In this document: positions 10,531 through 22,646 of the stretch, piece by piece
How the letters are laid out: every line of letters begins with the position of its first letter
Position numbering within the stretch: the stretch's first letter is position 1
NCBI GenBank assembly: GCA_024760905.1
Contig: CM045744.1
Location: 46,259,476 to 46,323,475 of the forward strand
Direction: 5' to 3'
From: Plotosus lineatus
Taxonomy: Eukaryota; Chordata; Actinopteri; Siluriformes; Plotosidae
Length of the DNA stretch: 64,000 nt
Notes under the pieces: model-generated
What the model was told of the DNA's origin: nothing
The model's database searches: none
Seen by the model: the letters and a program-made list of their open reading frames with translations, nothing else
Translations under genes and position numbers: made by a program

Positions 10531-11682
10531 AAACTTGCGTGTGGTGAACATGTGTATGGTAACTCTATTCTCTCAGTTTTTTTTTCTTGTTGAGTTTCGG
10601 CGATACTGGTATAATAACACTTGAAGATATTTTTGTTAGTGTTTCAATTTCATGTTACACTTGAATATTACTGATTTTTTTGTCTCATTTGAGAAAAACA
10701 TAAATCTTATTTTATATATTTTATTGTGTTGTTGTTAAGTACAGTTCATACTTAATTCATATGTGGGTTGGTCTAAGCACCGAAAGGAAGGCATCATCAT
10801 TAGTAGACTGATTAGAGGCACAGGGCCCCTCTCATAGGTACATGGGAAAAAAATGTAAGGTACAGTGGTACCTCACCTTACGAAATTAACCCATTCCAGG
10901 GCCTTTTTCTGAACCTGGAATTTTCATAAATTGAACCGCATTTTACATCAGGCATGTGATTCTTCTGCGAAATATCGGAATTCTGATTTTTTTCATTGGC
11001 CCAGTTTAAAAAAAAAACGAGCCGAATACAGAAACTGTGTCAGAATACAGAAACTACAGCTGTCAGAAACTTCTGTGCAAAGAAAAGACCTAGTGAAACA
11101 ACCAGTACCTGTCGCTGATCGAGTAGTTAATTTTGAGGTATGTTTGAGAATTTTCTTGTCGAGTTTCCGATTATATTTTTCAAATTATTGTGAATGCATG
11201 CATGTTTTAGTTGTAGGACGTTCACGTGTTTACTCCGTGAACTGAATCAAATGAGCCGAGTCTATGGTCACTGAATCATTTTTCTGCTGTTTAGAATAAA
11301 TAAATTATTGCTGCATTAACTGATCAGATTTTCATAATTAACTTATGTAAATAGGCATTGTTATTCAGTGTTTCTAAACAGCAGTGGGTGTGTGTGCTCG
11401 TGTAATTAACCCATTAATATTGGAAATGTAAAACTATGAATCTGAGACTCGACCTAAACGCCTTAGCATCCAGAAGGACAACAAACTTTCTAAGGCAGCC
11501 TCCAGAAGGACATTTCAGGCTGCACAAAAGGAAGCAAGAAAGTGCCATGCTAAAGCACTAAAGACAAAGAAACATTAATTCAAAAAACTTATGTCATGTA
11601 TAGCATGTCATGTGTATAGTTTGTTTCCAGATTGTGTTTAAAGACAATGACTGTTGATAATAGTGTTCTGAGGCAGGACATA
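10531..11682. other. Gene-free stretch with one TIR-element end
   Basis: At 10863-10950, after TA, the terminus CAGTGGTACCTCACCTTACG matches the Tigger-like element at 53506; its partner end is not found. A 104-codon frame at 10931-11245 shows no similarity I recognise. Confidence 0.55.
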
Positions 11683-12756
11683 CAGTGGGGACAATAAGTA
11701 TTGGGCAACGTATAAATGTGCAAGTTGACCCATTTAAAAAGATAAGAGAGGTTTGTAATTTTCATCATAGGTACACATCAAGCTTGAGAGACAGAATATT
11801 AAAAAAATCTAGGACATCACATTGTATGATTTTTAAAGAATTTATTTGTGAAAATGGGAGGCAAATAAGAATTGGGCAGCCAGCAAAAGTTACTTTTAAT
11901 ACTTTGTAATGTAGCCTTGGTTGGCAATGACAGAGGTCAAACGGTTCCTGTAGTTCTTGACCAGGTCTACACACACTTTAGTTGGTATTTTGGCTCACTC
12001 CTCTGCACAGATCTTCTCTAGAGCTGTGATATTTGAGGGCTGTCGCTTGGCAACTCGAAGTTTTAACTCCCTCCACAGGTTTTCGATTGAGTTGAGGTCT
12101 GGAGACTGGCTAGGCCACTCCAGAACCTTGATATGCTTTTTACGGATCCACTCCTGGGTTTTCTTGGCTGTGTGCTTTGGATCATTATCATGCTGGAATA
12201 CCCAGCCATGTTTCATCTTTAATGCTCTGACCGAGGGAAGGACGTTTTTACCCAAAATGTCACAATACATGACCCCATTCATGTTGCCATTGATACGGTG
12301 CAGTCTTCCTGTCCCTTTTGCAGAAAAGCATCCCAAAAGCATGATGTGTCCACCCCCATGCTTCACAGTAGGTATGGTGTTCTTGGGATGCAACTCGGCA
12401 TTCTTCTTCCTCCAAACACGGCGAGTGCTGTTTAAACCAAAAAGTTCAATTTTGGTCTCATCTGACCACATCACATTCTCCCAATCCTCCTCTGGATCGT
12501 CCAGATGGTCTTTAGCATATTTCAGATGGGCCTTTATATGTTTTTTGTTTAGGAGGGGAACCTTTTGGGCAATGCAGGATTTCATCTCATGACGACGTAG
12601 AGTGTTAGTTATTGTCATCTTTGTGACGGTGGTTCCTGCCGTCTTCAAATCATTGACCAGTTCCTGCCGTGTAGTTCTGGGCTGATTACTCACTGTTCTC
12701 AGGATCCTTTGAACTCCACGAGGTGAGATCTTGCATGGAGCGCCACTCCTAGGGAG
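11683..12756 (-). mobile_element. Tc1-type DNA transposon, 5'-truncated
   Basis: The 3' terminus (plus-strand left) is TA followed by CAGTGGGGACAATAAGTATT. The transposase occupies most of the rest. The other end is cut at 12756, where the 3' end of a Rex1-like LINE begins; I do not find the missing TIR on the far side. Confidence 0.85.
11995..12745 (-). pseudogene. Tc1/mariner (DD34E) transposase, partial
   Basis: A 232-codon frame (to about 12693), with matching sequence extending to about 12745, encodes part of the HTH DNA-binding region ([15 protein letters not shown]) and the full DDE domain. The three acidic residues are visible in [26 protein letters not shown] and [10 protein letters not shown]. 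In Tc1 elements this enzyme cuts at the TIRs and inserts at TA. The first part of the paired-like DNA-binding domain is lost at the Rex1 junction, so it cannot be autonomous; the catalytic domain has no stop. Confidence 0.88.
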
Positions 12757-13103
12757 GTAAGATAAGATCCAGCTTTATTAATCTCACAATGGAGAAATTC
12801 AGTGTTACAGGCTCTTGAGGTACCATCAGTAGGGGGTGCAAAATAGACACATATACAATAATACATACATACATACATACATATTGTATAAGTAAATAAA
12901 TAAATAGATACATAAATAGTATAAAGTAATGTACAATAAAAAAAAAAAGAAAAGAACAACTTTGTAGACTGGCCTATATTCAGGTGTACATTTATCTGAG
13001 GGCTGAGTAGATGGGTTGATATGGTTCACAGTCAGTGGGGTAGATGTGGTTGATTAAAGTGCACAGGGTTTTTATTTCACATAACCGTTTTTTTCACAGA
13101 CAG

Positions 13104-13621
13104 TTACAAAGTGGCGTTGTACAGTCTGACAGCGGTGGGAATGAAAGACCTGCAGTAGCGCTCCTTCCTGCACTGAGGATGTCTGAGTTGTCCACTGAAG
13201 GAGCTGCTTAGCTCCTCTACAGTCTGGTGCAGTGGGTGAGAGCTGTTGACCATGATGGATGTGAGCTTGGCTACCATCCTTCTCTCACCCACCTCCTCCA
13301 CAGAGTCCAGTGGGCAGCCTAGGACAGCGCTGGCCCTCGTGACCAGCTTGTTCAGTCTCTTTCTGTCCCGCTCTGTGCTGCACGGGGCCCAGCAGATGGC
13401 AGCATAGAGGATTGCAGAGGCTACTACAGAGTCATAAAATGTCCTGAGCAGAGGTCTGCATACTCCGAAGGACCTAAGTCTCCTCAGAAGGTGGAGGTGA
13501 CTCTGGCCCTTCTTGTACAGGGCGTTGGTGTTGTGGGACCAGTCCAGTTTATTGTTAAGGTGAGCGCCCAGGTACTTGAAACTGTCCACTGTCTCAATGT
13601 CCTGTCCCTGGATGTTCACCA

Positions 13622-13661
<40 letters not shown>

Positions 13662-14880
13662 GAGTGCTTCTCCTGAAGTCGACCACCATCTCCTTCGTCT
13701 TCCTAGTGTTCAAGCGCAGGTGGTTGCGCTCACACCAGTCTACGAAGTCAACGATGACCGACCGGTACTCCAGCTCGTTCCCCTCTGACACACGGCCCAT
13801 GATGGCAGAGTCGTCCGAGAACTTCTGGAGGTGGCAGCTGTCTGCTGTAGATAAAGTCCGAGGTATAAATGTTGAAAAGGAAGGGTGAAAGGACAGTGCC
13901 CTAAGGTGCCCCTGTGCTGCAGACTGCCACCTTTGACTTACAGCCGCGCAGCCGCACGTACTGTGGATGGTCAGTGAGGTAGTCGATAATCCAGGCAGCA
14001 AGATGTCTGTCCACTCCCATGTCCTCCAGCTTCCCCCGCAGAAACGCTGGCCTGATAGTGTTGAAGGCACTGGAGAAGTCAAAGAACATGACTCTCACAG
14101 CGCTGCCGGCGAGCTCAAGGTGGGTGAGCGCACGCTGCATAAGGTAGATGACGGCGTCTTCTACCCCGATGTTGGGCCTGCAGGCAAAGTGCAGCTGGTC
14201 TAGGGTGGGGCTCACCATAGAGCGGAAGTGTTTGAGGAGGAGCATTTCCATGGTCTTCATGAGATGGGAGGTTAGGGCGACAGGTCTGTAGTGGGCCGGT
14301 TCCTTCGCTTGAGCTGTTTTGGGAACCGGAACCACGCAGGAGGTCTTCCACAGGACGGGAACCTTCTCCAGGCTGAGGCTCAGGTTGTACAGGTGGCATA
14401 GGACCTCAGAGCTGGTCCGCGCAGGTCCTCAGCAGCCTGGGACTGATGCCATCTGGTCCTTCAGATTTCCTCTGATTTAGTCTCCTCAACTGTCTCCTCA
14501 CCTGGTCTGACGTGAGGGAGAGTGGATGCTGGGGTGGGCTGCAGAGGGAGGGGCATGTGGCTGTAGCAGTCAAGTGAAGTTGGCCTGGGGAGGGGGGAGG
14601 TGTCTGCTGATCTGGAGACGTGTGACGTGTGACGGGGGGGGTAATCAAACCTGTTGAAGTAACAGTTTAATTCATCCGCCCAGCGCTGGTCACCATCAGC
14701 TGTCCCTCTGACACTCTGCCCAAATCCAGACATGGTCTTTAGTCCTCTCCAGACGTCCCGCATGTTGTTCTGAGCCAGCTTCTCCTCCATCTTCTTCCCA
14801 TAGTCCTTCTTGGCCCTCCTGATCCTCCACTGGAGCTCATGCTGGACCTTCTTCTGCTCCTCTCTATCCCCCGAGATGAA
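13104..14880 (-). pseudogene. Rex1-like reverse transcriptase
   Basis: Pieces in order are a linker (MEEKLAQNNMRDVWRGLKTM), RT fingers (GPDGISPRLLRTC, VVPVPKTAQAKEPAHYRPVA), palm motif A (FFDFSSAFNTIRP), motif B region (STGAP-stop-GTVLSPFLF) and motif C as FSDDSAI, then the thumb and C-terminal region (FKYLGAHLNNKLDWSHNTNA) ending RSFIPTAVRLYNATL. A stop replaces Gln in the GAPQG motif near 13901, a C-to-T change. A (CA)n tract inside the frame at 13624-13660 shifts the frame. The element family is CR1/Rex1-like by these motifs; the copy is dead. Confidence 0.82.
13624..13660. repeat. (GT)n tract inside Rex1 coding sequence
   Basis: On the coding strand this reads ...LTHTHTHTH... between VVDFRRS and NIQGQDIE. 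The copy at 29.5 kb carries a shorter (CA)n at the same codons. Confidence 0.9.
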
Positions 14881-14902
14881 AGCCCTCTTTTTCTGGTTCA
14901 GA

Positions 14903-15551
14903 AGAGACCCTGCAGGAAAGCCCCCCGGAGCGCAGGGTCATTCCAGACGCTTTCGATGGCGAGAATCCGGAATCGGATGGCATACTCCGCCACCGACTGT
15001 GAGCCTTACCGAATTCATGGGAGGTGGGAGCTCGCCTCCTCCCCTTTCGCCGTACGATTGAAAACCTTCTTCATTTCTTGCATGAACTGGTCTAACTGGG
15101 AGCATAATTCCGGGGTATGGGTGCCGACTGCTAATGCCCAGGACGAGGCTTGCTCCGTGAGTAGGCTCATGATGAAGGCGGTTTTTGCTTGATCGGTGGA
15201 GTATGTGAGCGGCTGCTGGCTGAAGATGAGCGAACACTGATGAAGGAATCGTGCGCAGGAGCCCATCGCGCCCGAATACCTGGCTGGCGTGGGAATGAGT
15301 GATTCCCGGTTCGCGGGGAGTATAGCTGACGCTGGCACTGCTGCCGAAGCAGAAAGTGAAGAGTGACGGGCCGGGGTCGCGGCAGCGAGGTGAGTGGCAA
15401 CTGCGTCCATCCTTCCACCGAGCTGCGCCAAGCTCTTTGTTATGTGCTGGAGATTGTCCATCATCTGATGCAATGTGGAGTCGTGTCGTCCCAGCAGGGC
15501 GCCCTGGTCGGATAGTGTCTGCTGAAGCTGCGCAGTCTCCGCTGGGTCCAT
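14903..15551 (-). pseudogene. Ty3/gypsy gag, 3'-truncated
   Basis: 178 codons from MDPAETAQLQQTLSDQG run through a coiled-coil-like N-terminus (LLGRHDSTLHQMMDNLQHI), an Ala/Pro-rich linker and the capsid-like retrotransposon gag core (PARYSGAMGSCARFLHQCSL, FIMSLLTEQASSWA, FMQEMKKVFNRTAKGEEASS). After a frame break near 15020 the same protein continues (SVAEYAIRFRILA, WNDPALRGAFLQG). This is the gag fold also domesticated in vertebrate SIRH/RTL genes. Truncation and frameshift make it a relic. Confidence 0.82.
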
Positions 15552-15570
15552 GTTTCAGGTCAGAAGATTC

Positions 15571-15926
15571 TGTTGCGCCTGGAGTGTATGCGTCGGACCC
15601 AGAGATGCAGGAGACCATAAGAAGATTCAACGATTTTTATTTTGCACTTGGAACTCTAAATCACGGGAATAATAAATCAAAGGAAATGGTCGAGCACGAA
15701 GCAAGATACCAGGGGTCAGAGAGAAAGCAGAGGAACGGGATCACTGGGATGACGACAATCTGACATCGGAGAGAAGTGCACCGCTCCCATTTATAGCTGG
15801 CTGATTGCAGAGTGGCACCAGGTTCGCTGTTCTGGAACTCGCCTACCGGCAACAGCCGTGCCTCTCGCCAGCGCCTGCAATGACTGAAGAAAGAATCAAT
15901 GCCGCCAGCCAGCACAGACCATAACA
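15571..15926 (-). repeat. Gypsy 5' LTR
   Basis: 356 bases with TGTTATGG...GCAACA ends. A TATA-like TATAAATGG lies near 15796-15788 and an AATAAA signal near 15645-15636, in the order expected for U3-R-U5. The primer-binding site just inside is not complementary to a tRNA that I recognise. Confidence 0.72.
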
Positions 15927-17128
15927 ATATGATGGAAAGTTGTAGACCTAATTTGATTATGTAAGCACTCATAACAATTCATAAATGAAAACAACACAGC
16001 ACTACAATATCAAAAATAATGTTGCAAAATTTGGCAAATGAGAATTATTAAAACAAGTATAATTGAACACCACAATTAAGTTAGCATGTATCATTTCCAG
16101 GGAAATTTCTGCTAATTCCATGTTGCTGTGAAAAGGAAGGATTTATACATATTAAAATATTCAAATAAAAATAAATTTCAACAAGTGTCAAATGCAAGAG
16201 AAAATACAAATAAGGTAAGACTTGTGGGCATTATTATATCACTGTAATCATCACACGTTGAAACTTCCCATGTATGAGTTTTAGTGTCTCCTCATCTTAT
16301 TCATATTTTCTGTGAGAGTTGACAGTTGTTGAAATTATGATAGGCAAGTCGATATTGATTTGTAACCAGTGTTTAAGTTCTCAAAAGCATGCAACTTGTG
16401 GGCAAAACAATGCACTGCTTGTAAAAGGGGTTGTTGCTCCTTTAATTTAGTGACCACACCTGATTTCTTCCCCATCATCACTGCCGCGCCAACACTTCCA
16501 AAGCCAACAAGGCGATCCATCCAATCGGGGTTTTTTTTTTTCTTTGCCTATCGGTGTGCAGCAACATTTTTCAATTGCTGCGAGAACCCGGATTCCAAAA
16601 AAGTTGGGACACTATACAAATTGTGAATAAAAACTGAATGCAATGATTTCGAAGTGCCAAATTTCAATATTTTATTCCGAATAGAACATAAATGACAGAT
16701 CAAAAGTTTAAACTGAGAAAATGCATCATTTTGAGGGGAAAAATATGTTGATTTTAAATTTTATGGCATCAATACATCTCAAAAAAGTTGAGACAGGTAG
16801 CAATAAGAGGCTGGAAAAGTCAATTGCACTTATAACAAACAGCTGAAAGACAAATTACCACTGTCTCTCAGAAGCAAAGATGAGTAGAGGATCACCCCTT
16901 TGTTGCACAGAAAGATAATGGAACAATATCAGAAAGCTGTTTCCCAGCGAAAAATAGCATGTGAAAAAGTGTATGTCAGCTGTGATTAAATGTTCCTCTT
17001 TTCTTATATTGGAATATTCTGCATGTTCTTATATTTCAGTCTGATTTGTGTTGGGCATTTGTCAAACACAATTTGTTTATTTATTTTTTAGGAATTGGTA
17101 ATGCATTGACAGGTCTCCTATATTTTAA
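15927..17128. other. Gene-free stretch with DNA-transposon remnants
   Basis: Apart from the hAT piece at 16395-16520, the segment near 16565-16990 (TTGGGACACTATACAAATTG onward, with a second AAAAAAGTTGAGACA) resembles a DNA-transposon-derived repeat common in fish genomes; I cannot name its family. Confidence 0.5.
16395..16520 (-). pseudogene. hAT transposase fragment (ZNF862/DUF4371-like)
   Basis: About 40 codons read LVGFGSVGAAVMMGKKSGVV and then LKEQQPLLQAVHCFAH. This is the block around the second catalytic Asp of hAT-derived proteins (usually FGSDGA); here the Asp is Val. No flanking domains survive. Confidence 0.65.
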
Positions 17129-18220
17129 CTACCTTCACATCCATAAATCTTCTCTTTGGTCTTCCTCTTGGCCTGGTAGTTCTAATCTCAGCATCCTACT
17201 ACCAATATATTCACATCCCTCCTCTGTACATATCCAAACCATCTCAATCTAGCCTCTATGACTTGATGTCCAAAACATCTTATATGTGCTGTCCCTCTGA
17301 CATACTCATTCCTGATCCTATCCATCCTTGTTACTCCAAAAGAGGATCTCTGCTTCCTCCAGCTCTGCCTCGTGTCTTTTCCCCAGTGCCACTGTTTCTA
17401 AACCATACAATATCGCTGGCCTCAACACCGATTTGTACACTTTTCCTTTCATTCTTGCTGATACTCTCCTATCACACATCACACCGGACACTTTTCTCTA
17501 ACCATTCCAACCTTCCTGCACACGCTGCGTCACCTCTTTTCCACACTCTTCATTGCTCTGGATTGTTGAGCCTAAGTACTTAAAATCCTCCACCTTCTTT
17601 ATCTCTACCCCCTGTAACCTCATCGTCCCTCTCGGGTCCTTGTCGTTCACACACACATGTATTCTGTTTTACTGCGGCTAACCTTCATTCCTCTCCTTTC
17701 CAGGGCATACCTCCACCTCTCTAGATTTTCCTGCACTTGTTCTCTGCTCTCAGTACAGATCACAATGTCATCTGCAAACAACATAGTCCATGGAGATTCT
17801 TGTCGAACCTCATTTGTCAGCCTGTCATTCACCATAGCAAACAAGAAGGGGCTGAGAGTTGACCCTTGATGCAGTCCCACCTCCACCTTGAACTCTTCTG
17901 TCACACCGACAGCACACCTCACCACTGTCTTACATCTCTCATACATGTACTGCACCACTCTAACATACTTCTCTGCCACTCCAGACTTTCTCATGCAATA
18001 CCACAGTTCCTCTCTCGGCACCCTGTCATGTGCTTTCTCCATATCCACAAAGGCACAATGCAGCTCTCTCTGTCCTTCTCTGTACTTCTCTATTAACATC
18101 TTCAAAGCAAACACTGCATCTGCGGTGCTCTTTCTTGACATGAAACCAAACTGTTGTTCTCAAATGCTGACCTCTGCCCTTAGTCTAGCTTCCACTATTC
18201 TTTCCCATAATTTCATCGTA
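17129..18220 (-). mobile_element. RTE-clade LINE, C-terminal part
   Basis: Minus-strand RT palm and C-terminal domain. A 164-codon frame at 17647-18141 has motif A (FVDMEKAHDRVP), motif B (GLHQGSTLSPFLF) and motif C (FADDIVICTES). The 3' end is cut near 17129, so the CGDP terminus is absent. Interrupted at 18221 by a SINE. Confidence 0.85.
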
Positions 18221-18522
18221 GGTAAGTCTGTTGGGTTTTTACACCCGAGCCTAGTGGCTCATCAGGCAGGTGCTTATCCCCGGGTTCTGTAGCGTGAAGC
18301 GACCAGGAGTTCAATTCCTCCTGGATGGGATGCTAGTCCATCGCAGGTTACCTTCCCAGTATATTTTTACTGGTACCCATTTATACTGCTGGGTAAACAG
18401 AGGCACACTTGTGGTTGAGACCTTACTCAGGGGTCTTAGCACAGTGGGGGTCTCGGTGGGATTTGAACTCATAACCTCCCGATCATGAGCCCTGCACATA
18501 ACAACTGCACCACCGGCCCCAT
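18221..18522 (-). mobile_element. tRNA-derived SINE, third type
   Basis: Flanked by a 14-base target duplication ATAATTTCATCGTA (18207-18220 and 18523-18536) inside the RTE. On the minus strand it starts with a tRNA-like head (GGCCGGTGGTGCAGTTGTTA, B-box-like GAGTTCAAATCCC) and continues through a body with TTTATACTGCTGGGTAAA on the plus strand. Neither body nor tail matches the other SINEs here, so it probably used a different LINE. Confidence 0.85.
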
Positions 18523-19008
18523 ATAATTTCATCGTATGGCTCATCAACTTTATCCCTCTGTAGTTGCCACAACTATGCACGTCTCCCTTGTTCTTAAAAA
18601 TGGGCACCATCACACTTCTCCATTCCTCCGGCATCTGCTCACTCTCAAAGACCTTGTTCAATATTTTTGTCAGAAAATTTACTGCTACCTCTCCTAGACA
18701 CTTCCATACCTCCACCGGTATGTCATCAGGACCAACTGTCTTTCCACTCTTCATCCTCTTCAATGCCTTCCTCACTTCACCCTTACTAATCTTTGCTACT
18801 TCCTGGTCCTCAACAGTCACCTCATTCATCAGCTCTTGAAAGTACTCTTTCCATCTTCCCAGCACACTTTTGTCATCAGTCAATACGTTTCCCACTCTGT
18901 CCTTAATCACTCTAACTTGCTGCACGTCCTTTCCATCTCTATTTTTCTGCTGTGCCAACCTGTATAAATTATTTTCTCCCTCTTTACTGTGTAGCCTAGC
19001 ATACAAGT
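18523..19008 (-). mobile_element. RTE-clade LINE, RT fingers and linker
   Basis: Continuation of the copy at 17129 beyond the SINE: linker YRLAQQKNRDGKDVQQVRVI, the LKRMKSGKTVGPDDIPVEVW block and [20 protein letters not shown]. It ends upstream near 19008 and lacks the endonuclease. Confidence 0.85.
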
Positions 19009-19800
19009 CATGTATATACGTATATCAATGCGATCATAGCGATGACCATAGGCATGCAGGGCACATTCTGGCTAGTGTAACACTTACAGTGACACTGATG
19101 GCTCAGGAAAGTCTGTCAAACTTTAGAATTTTACAATAATACTCTTGAGAACGGGAAAAAAACGAAAAGAAGAACGTGCAATATAATTTATCATATAAAT
19201 CACATTAATATGATCATTATGGTGGAGAGGAGTGGAATGTAATTAACCGGAATCTGGGACCGATTTGGACATGAGCATGAGGCCGAGTCCGCAAGTTGGG
19301 TGGCGTCATTTTTTTCAGAGTCGACAGATGTTATTGCCGCATTAATGTGCCTTGTTGGAGATCAGGTTCATGGGAGCGCTTCCCTATTTTGCTCATTTTA
19401 AAATAAGTGTTTAAGCAAAAATCTAGATGCAGTAGGTCAGTAAATTTCTGAGCAATTAGCGACATGAACCGTGGTTTTGTTTTGACCGGAAATTTCCGTA
19501 TCCTGTATAAAAACAAATTCTATTGGCTGAAGGCTTTTCTGACATCCGCACTGACGAATCACAGAATGGTTCTTATTATACCTGGGCCTCCACACACTGA
19601 ATGACTGTAGATGAGAGGACGGAAACATGATTGGGTCAGATTACGCGCCGGAACCTCTGCGGTCGCAATTTTTCATTTTTTTTTCTATGAAAGCATTACT
19701 TCTGGTTCAATTAGGAATAGGTGAAGTTTTTTTTTTACTGTTCTGAAGTTTTCCTAATGCATGTAAAAAAGCTGGTTTTGCCTCAGTATATCGCAATATG
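19009..19800. other. Gene-free stretch
   Basis: Only short frames without recognisable similarity; one CCAAT-like motif near 19522 is not enough to call a promoter. Confidence 0.5.
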
Positions 19801-19802
19801 TA

Positions 19803-19849
19803 CAGACGTTCCCCAACTCGCATTCATCCGTTTTACGTTTTTTTTTTTC

Positions 19850-19885
<36 letters not shown>

Positions 19886-20976
19886 CCAAAAAAAAGTCAA
19901 ATTTTGAGTTTAGACCTACCTTCGTAGTATGCTGACGTAATGACGCAATGATGCTGCATTCATTGTTTACAAACTACAGACTGAGTGTGTATATTTGTGC
20001 TATATGCGGACTATATGCAGCCCTCTACTGGACCCTTTCGAAAAATCATATTTATTACATCTGATATTGTTTTAATTGATTTTCTTAATTTTGTGTGCTC
20101 CAAAAATATTTACTGCAGGTTTCACAGAAATTTTTTAAATTTATATAGCGCGTTACCCTTGTGTTAAGACGTCAACTCTGTGATCTTCTTTTTGTTTACA
20201 CTGTTTTGTGGACTTTTGTAACCCTAAGCAAATATGGTTGGTCAGAAGTGTAAGCCTACTAGTATGGGTACAAGTCTCATACACAGAGATGAATTAACTA
20301 TCTGCTCAGATCGGCACAATCTACCATTCATACTCAGTTAAGCAAAGAGAGTTGTAATATGAATGAAAACAGAATGCACAAATTACAGAACAATTACAGA
20401 TATTTATTATCTTTTAGCGGAATCCTAAGAGTGTATACTTATTGTTATATGAATATTCATTAGGATTTGTACTTGTTCTTTGTATGCATCTCTTGAATAA
20501 AGTTTACTAACTTACCTACACAAAAGAAAGAACGCTCCGCTTTGCTGGGATTTACATCTGTGTAGGCTGTGTTCTAAATTAGTTCAATGGCACCCTTGTG
20601 CACTTGAAAGATCAGAAGTCTGTATAACCCATAGCAAGTACACTACTTTTGCAAGTACACTACTTTCTGTATTGAGCGCTTCACATATTGCAAGCGTTGA
20701 TTGGCTGTTTTAAGCTTCATGTAAAGTAACTCGTTATAAATAAGTGACTTATTTGAAATTAATGTTGATATTATTTGATATAGTTGATATTATTTTACAA
20801 TGTTATGTTTATAATAATTGATTTGGGGTGTTTTATGAGATACGGTAATGGTATTTATGGATGTATAGTTCAGTATGAGCGTCACACGTCATATGTCACT
20901 GTAACAACTTGCGTTCACTTTCAACTTGCGTTCGGCCATCCGGAACCAATTAAAAATGTATGTCGGGGAGCGTTTG
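19803..20976. mobile_element. TIR element family B, copy 1
   Basis: Bounded by TA with inverted ends CAGACGTTCCCCAACTCGCA and, reverse complemented, CAAACGCTCCCCGACATACA. It contains a long poly(T) at about 19851-19885 and most of its length is repeated at 22647-23480. No transposase is seen. TA target and TIR style fit Tc1/mariner-pogo class. Confidence 0.75.
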
Positions 20977-21212
20977 TATTGTTTGCATGTTAGAACCGGT
21001 TTAAACCAATAAACCGGATTTATTGCGCAGCTCTAATTAATACTGAACCTGAAATGTTACATTTACCAGACAAACAGTTACAGCCATACTTCTACAACCC
21101 AGAAGATGCAAGATAATGCCATTAAAAATAGGAGGAAACTTCTAATATGATTACTTCAGTTTATTTGGATTGTCTGCTCCAGTAGACTGGAAAAACACCA
21201 CTGTCATATTTC

Positions 21213-22293
21213 TAGGGGTGTCATTGAAAACCTATTATTGGTATTGATAAAAAAAAATTTCAGATGCATCGATACATTGGAATATTGCTGTACTGTTCCA
21301 TAAATGCATTAAATAGAACAGACTAAGCTATATTACAGTAGTTTGTATAATGCATTGAATACAGTGAGTCATCGACTTACGACCTATGCGAGTTTCGTCT
21401 GATCGACTTGACGACCGCAAAAGTGGTGAAGCATGATTCATGGCAGTGCAGTACGAGTGTTGTGTATGATGGTTGTTTTTTGCTGTCGGCAGCGCCAACA
21501 TCTTAAAAGGCCAAGCAGGAGCTGGTGCAGCTTCACTTTCTAACTGCTCAGAGCAAATTTATTCATCTACTTTCAATGCCACGTCACTGTGGCGTGAAGC
21601 TGAGAGCCAATCCTTTCTGTGCAGGTGGGTCCGATACCTTGAAGCGCTAATTTTATTGGACTCGCACGCTGCAGTGTTTGGTATGTGACAGGGAGCGCGT
21701 TCCAAGTTTTGGGAATCAGCTGTTTTGCAGGTGGAAGTTTTTCCATGTCTGTCCATTTGTGTTTTCTTGCCAGCTGTGCTTGGCTTCATGGAAATGAGCC
21801 GATCAAAACGAGGGAAATGTATCTCTTTACTCAAAAACAACACGTGCAGTCTGTGGCTGTTGTTATAATCCAATAAAATTGGAGTTTGAAGCTAGCTATC
21901 GGACCCGCCCACACAGTGGAGTACAGAAAGGATTGGCTCTCCGCTGCGTGTCACAGTGACGTGGTATCGAAAATAGACGTATAGATTGAGAACATGCACA
22001 TATCTGCATTATCCGGTGATAAGTGTCTCTTGTTCAAAATATTCCGTGCTGTTGAGAACACGCGGTCTGACGGCACACTAGAAGCAAGGACCGACGTACC
22101 ATTTAACATACAGAGAGGCGGGACGTACCATTTACCATACAGAGAGACGGGACGTACCATTTACTATGGGTGTCATTGAAATGGCATTTACTACAGACGC
22201 TGTCATGAACACAGGAGGATATAACGTTAGAAGTATCGTTTATCGATCGACATAATTATACTGGCGATATTCCGATTGTCAATGACATCCCTA
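21213..22293. mobile_element. hAT transposon remnant
   Basis: Inverted ends TAGGGGTGTCATTGA and (reverse complement of the right end) TAGGGATGTCATTGA, flanked by 8-base duplications CATATTTC (21205-21212) and CGTATTTC (22294-22301), which differ at one base. A piece of the transposase dimerisation region lies inside. Confidence 0.78.
21990..22120 (-). pseudogene. hAT transposase C-terminal (dimerisation) fragment
   Basis: Minus strand reads SVPSDRVFSTARNILNKR and then LSPDNADMCMF, the conserved hAT C-terminal motif (normally SSVPSERVFSTAG). The catalytic core is not found. Confidence 0.78.
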
Positions 22294-22646
22294 CGTATTT
22301 CCCCAAATTAATGCAATTTAATGGCTTCAAAGACCACACTGTGCTTTTAACAAATCTGACTAGTTTCTTTATTTTGAACTTTAATAATGGAAATGAAAGA
22401 ACCAGACTAGTCTGCCTTAATCAGTGCAATTTTAAAAAATCATCATCACCAAAACTTTTTTATATCAAAAAACCCCCAACAAAGAACAGTCTTGCGTTTT
22501 CCTCCAGGTGTAAACTTGCGTGTAGATACATGGTACTCCAGCTTCAAGTTTAACACACAAAAAGTTTAAAGTTTTATGAATTTTAAAAGGCTCATGTAAG
22601 ACTGTGAGGTACAGCTTGGTCGCATGTCCGAAGTTGTTTCAATATA
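22294..22646. other. Gene-free stretch
   Basis: AT-rich; no recognisable feature. Confidence 0.5.

Larger units (their letters stand above)
12757..14902 (-). mobile_element. Rex1-like LINE, 5'-truncated
   Basis: Minus strand. The 3' end is GAGATTAATAAAGCTGGATC followed by a TTATC-type tail at 12757, the same 3' end as the copy at 28937-30411. Coding sequence covers part of the linker, RT and C-terminal domain. It joins gypsy gag sequence at about 14902 and Tc1 sequence at 12756. Confidence 0.82.
14903..15926 (-). mobile_element. Ty3/gypsy retrotransposon 5' end (LTR plus gag)
   Basis: Minus strand: an LTR at 15926-15571, a 20-base spacer, then gag from the ATG at 15551. Everything downstream of gag is lost at the junction with the Rex1-like LINE. 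Confidence 0.8.

Noticed and set aside
18311..19006. 231-codon minus-strand frame
   Set aside because: Runs from RTE coding sequence into an inserted SINE; a chance chimera, not a gene.
19440..19640. Possible promoter (CCAAT-like and TATA-like sequence)
   Set aside because: Single short motifs in AT-rich DNA with no downstream gene.
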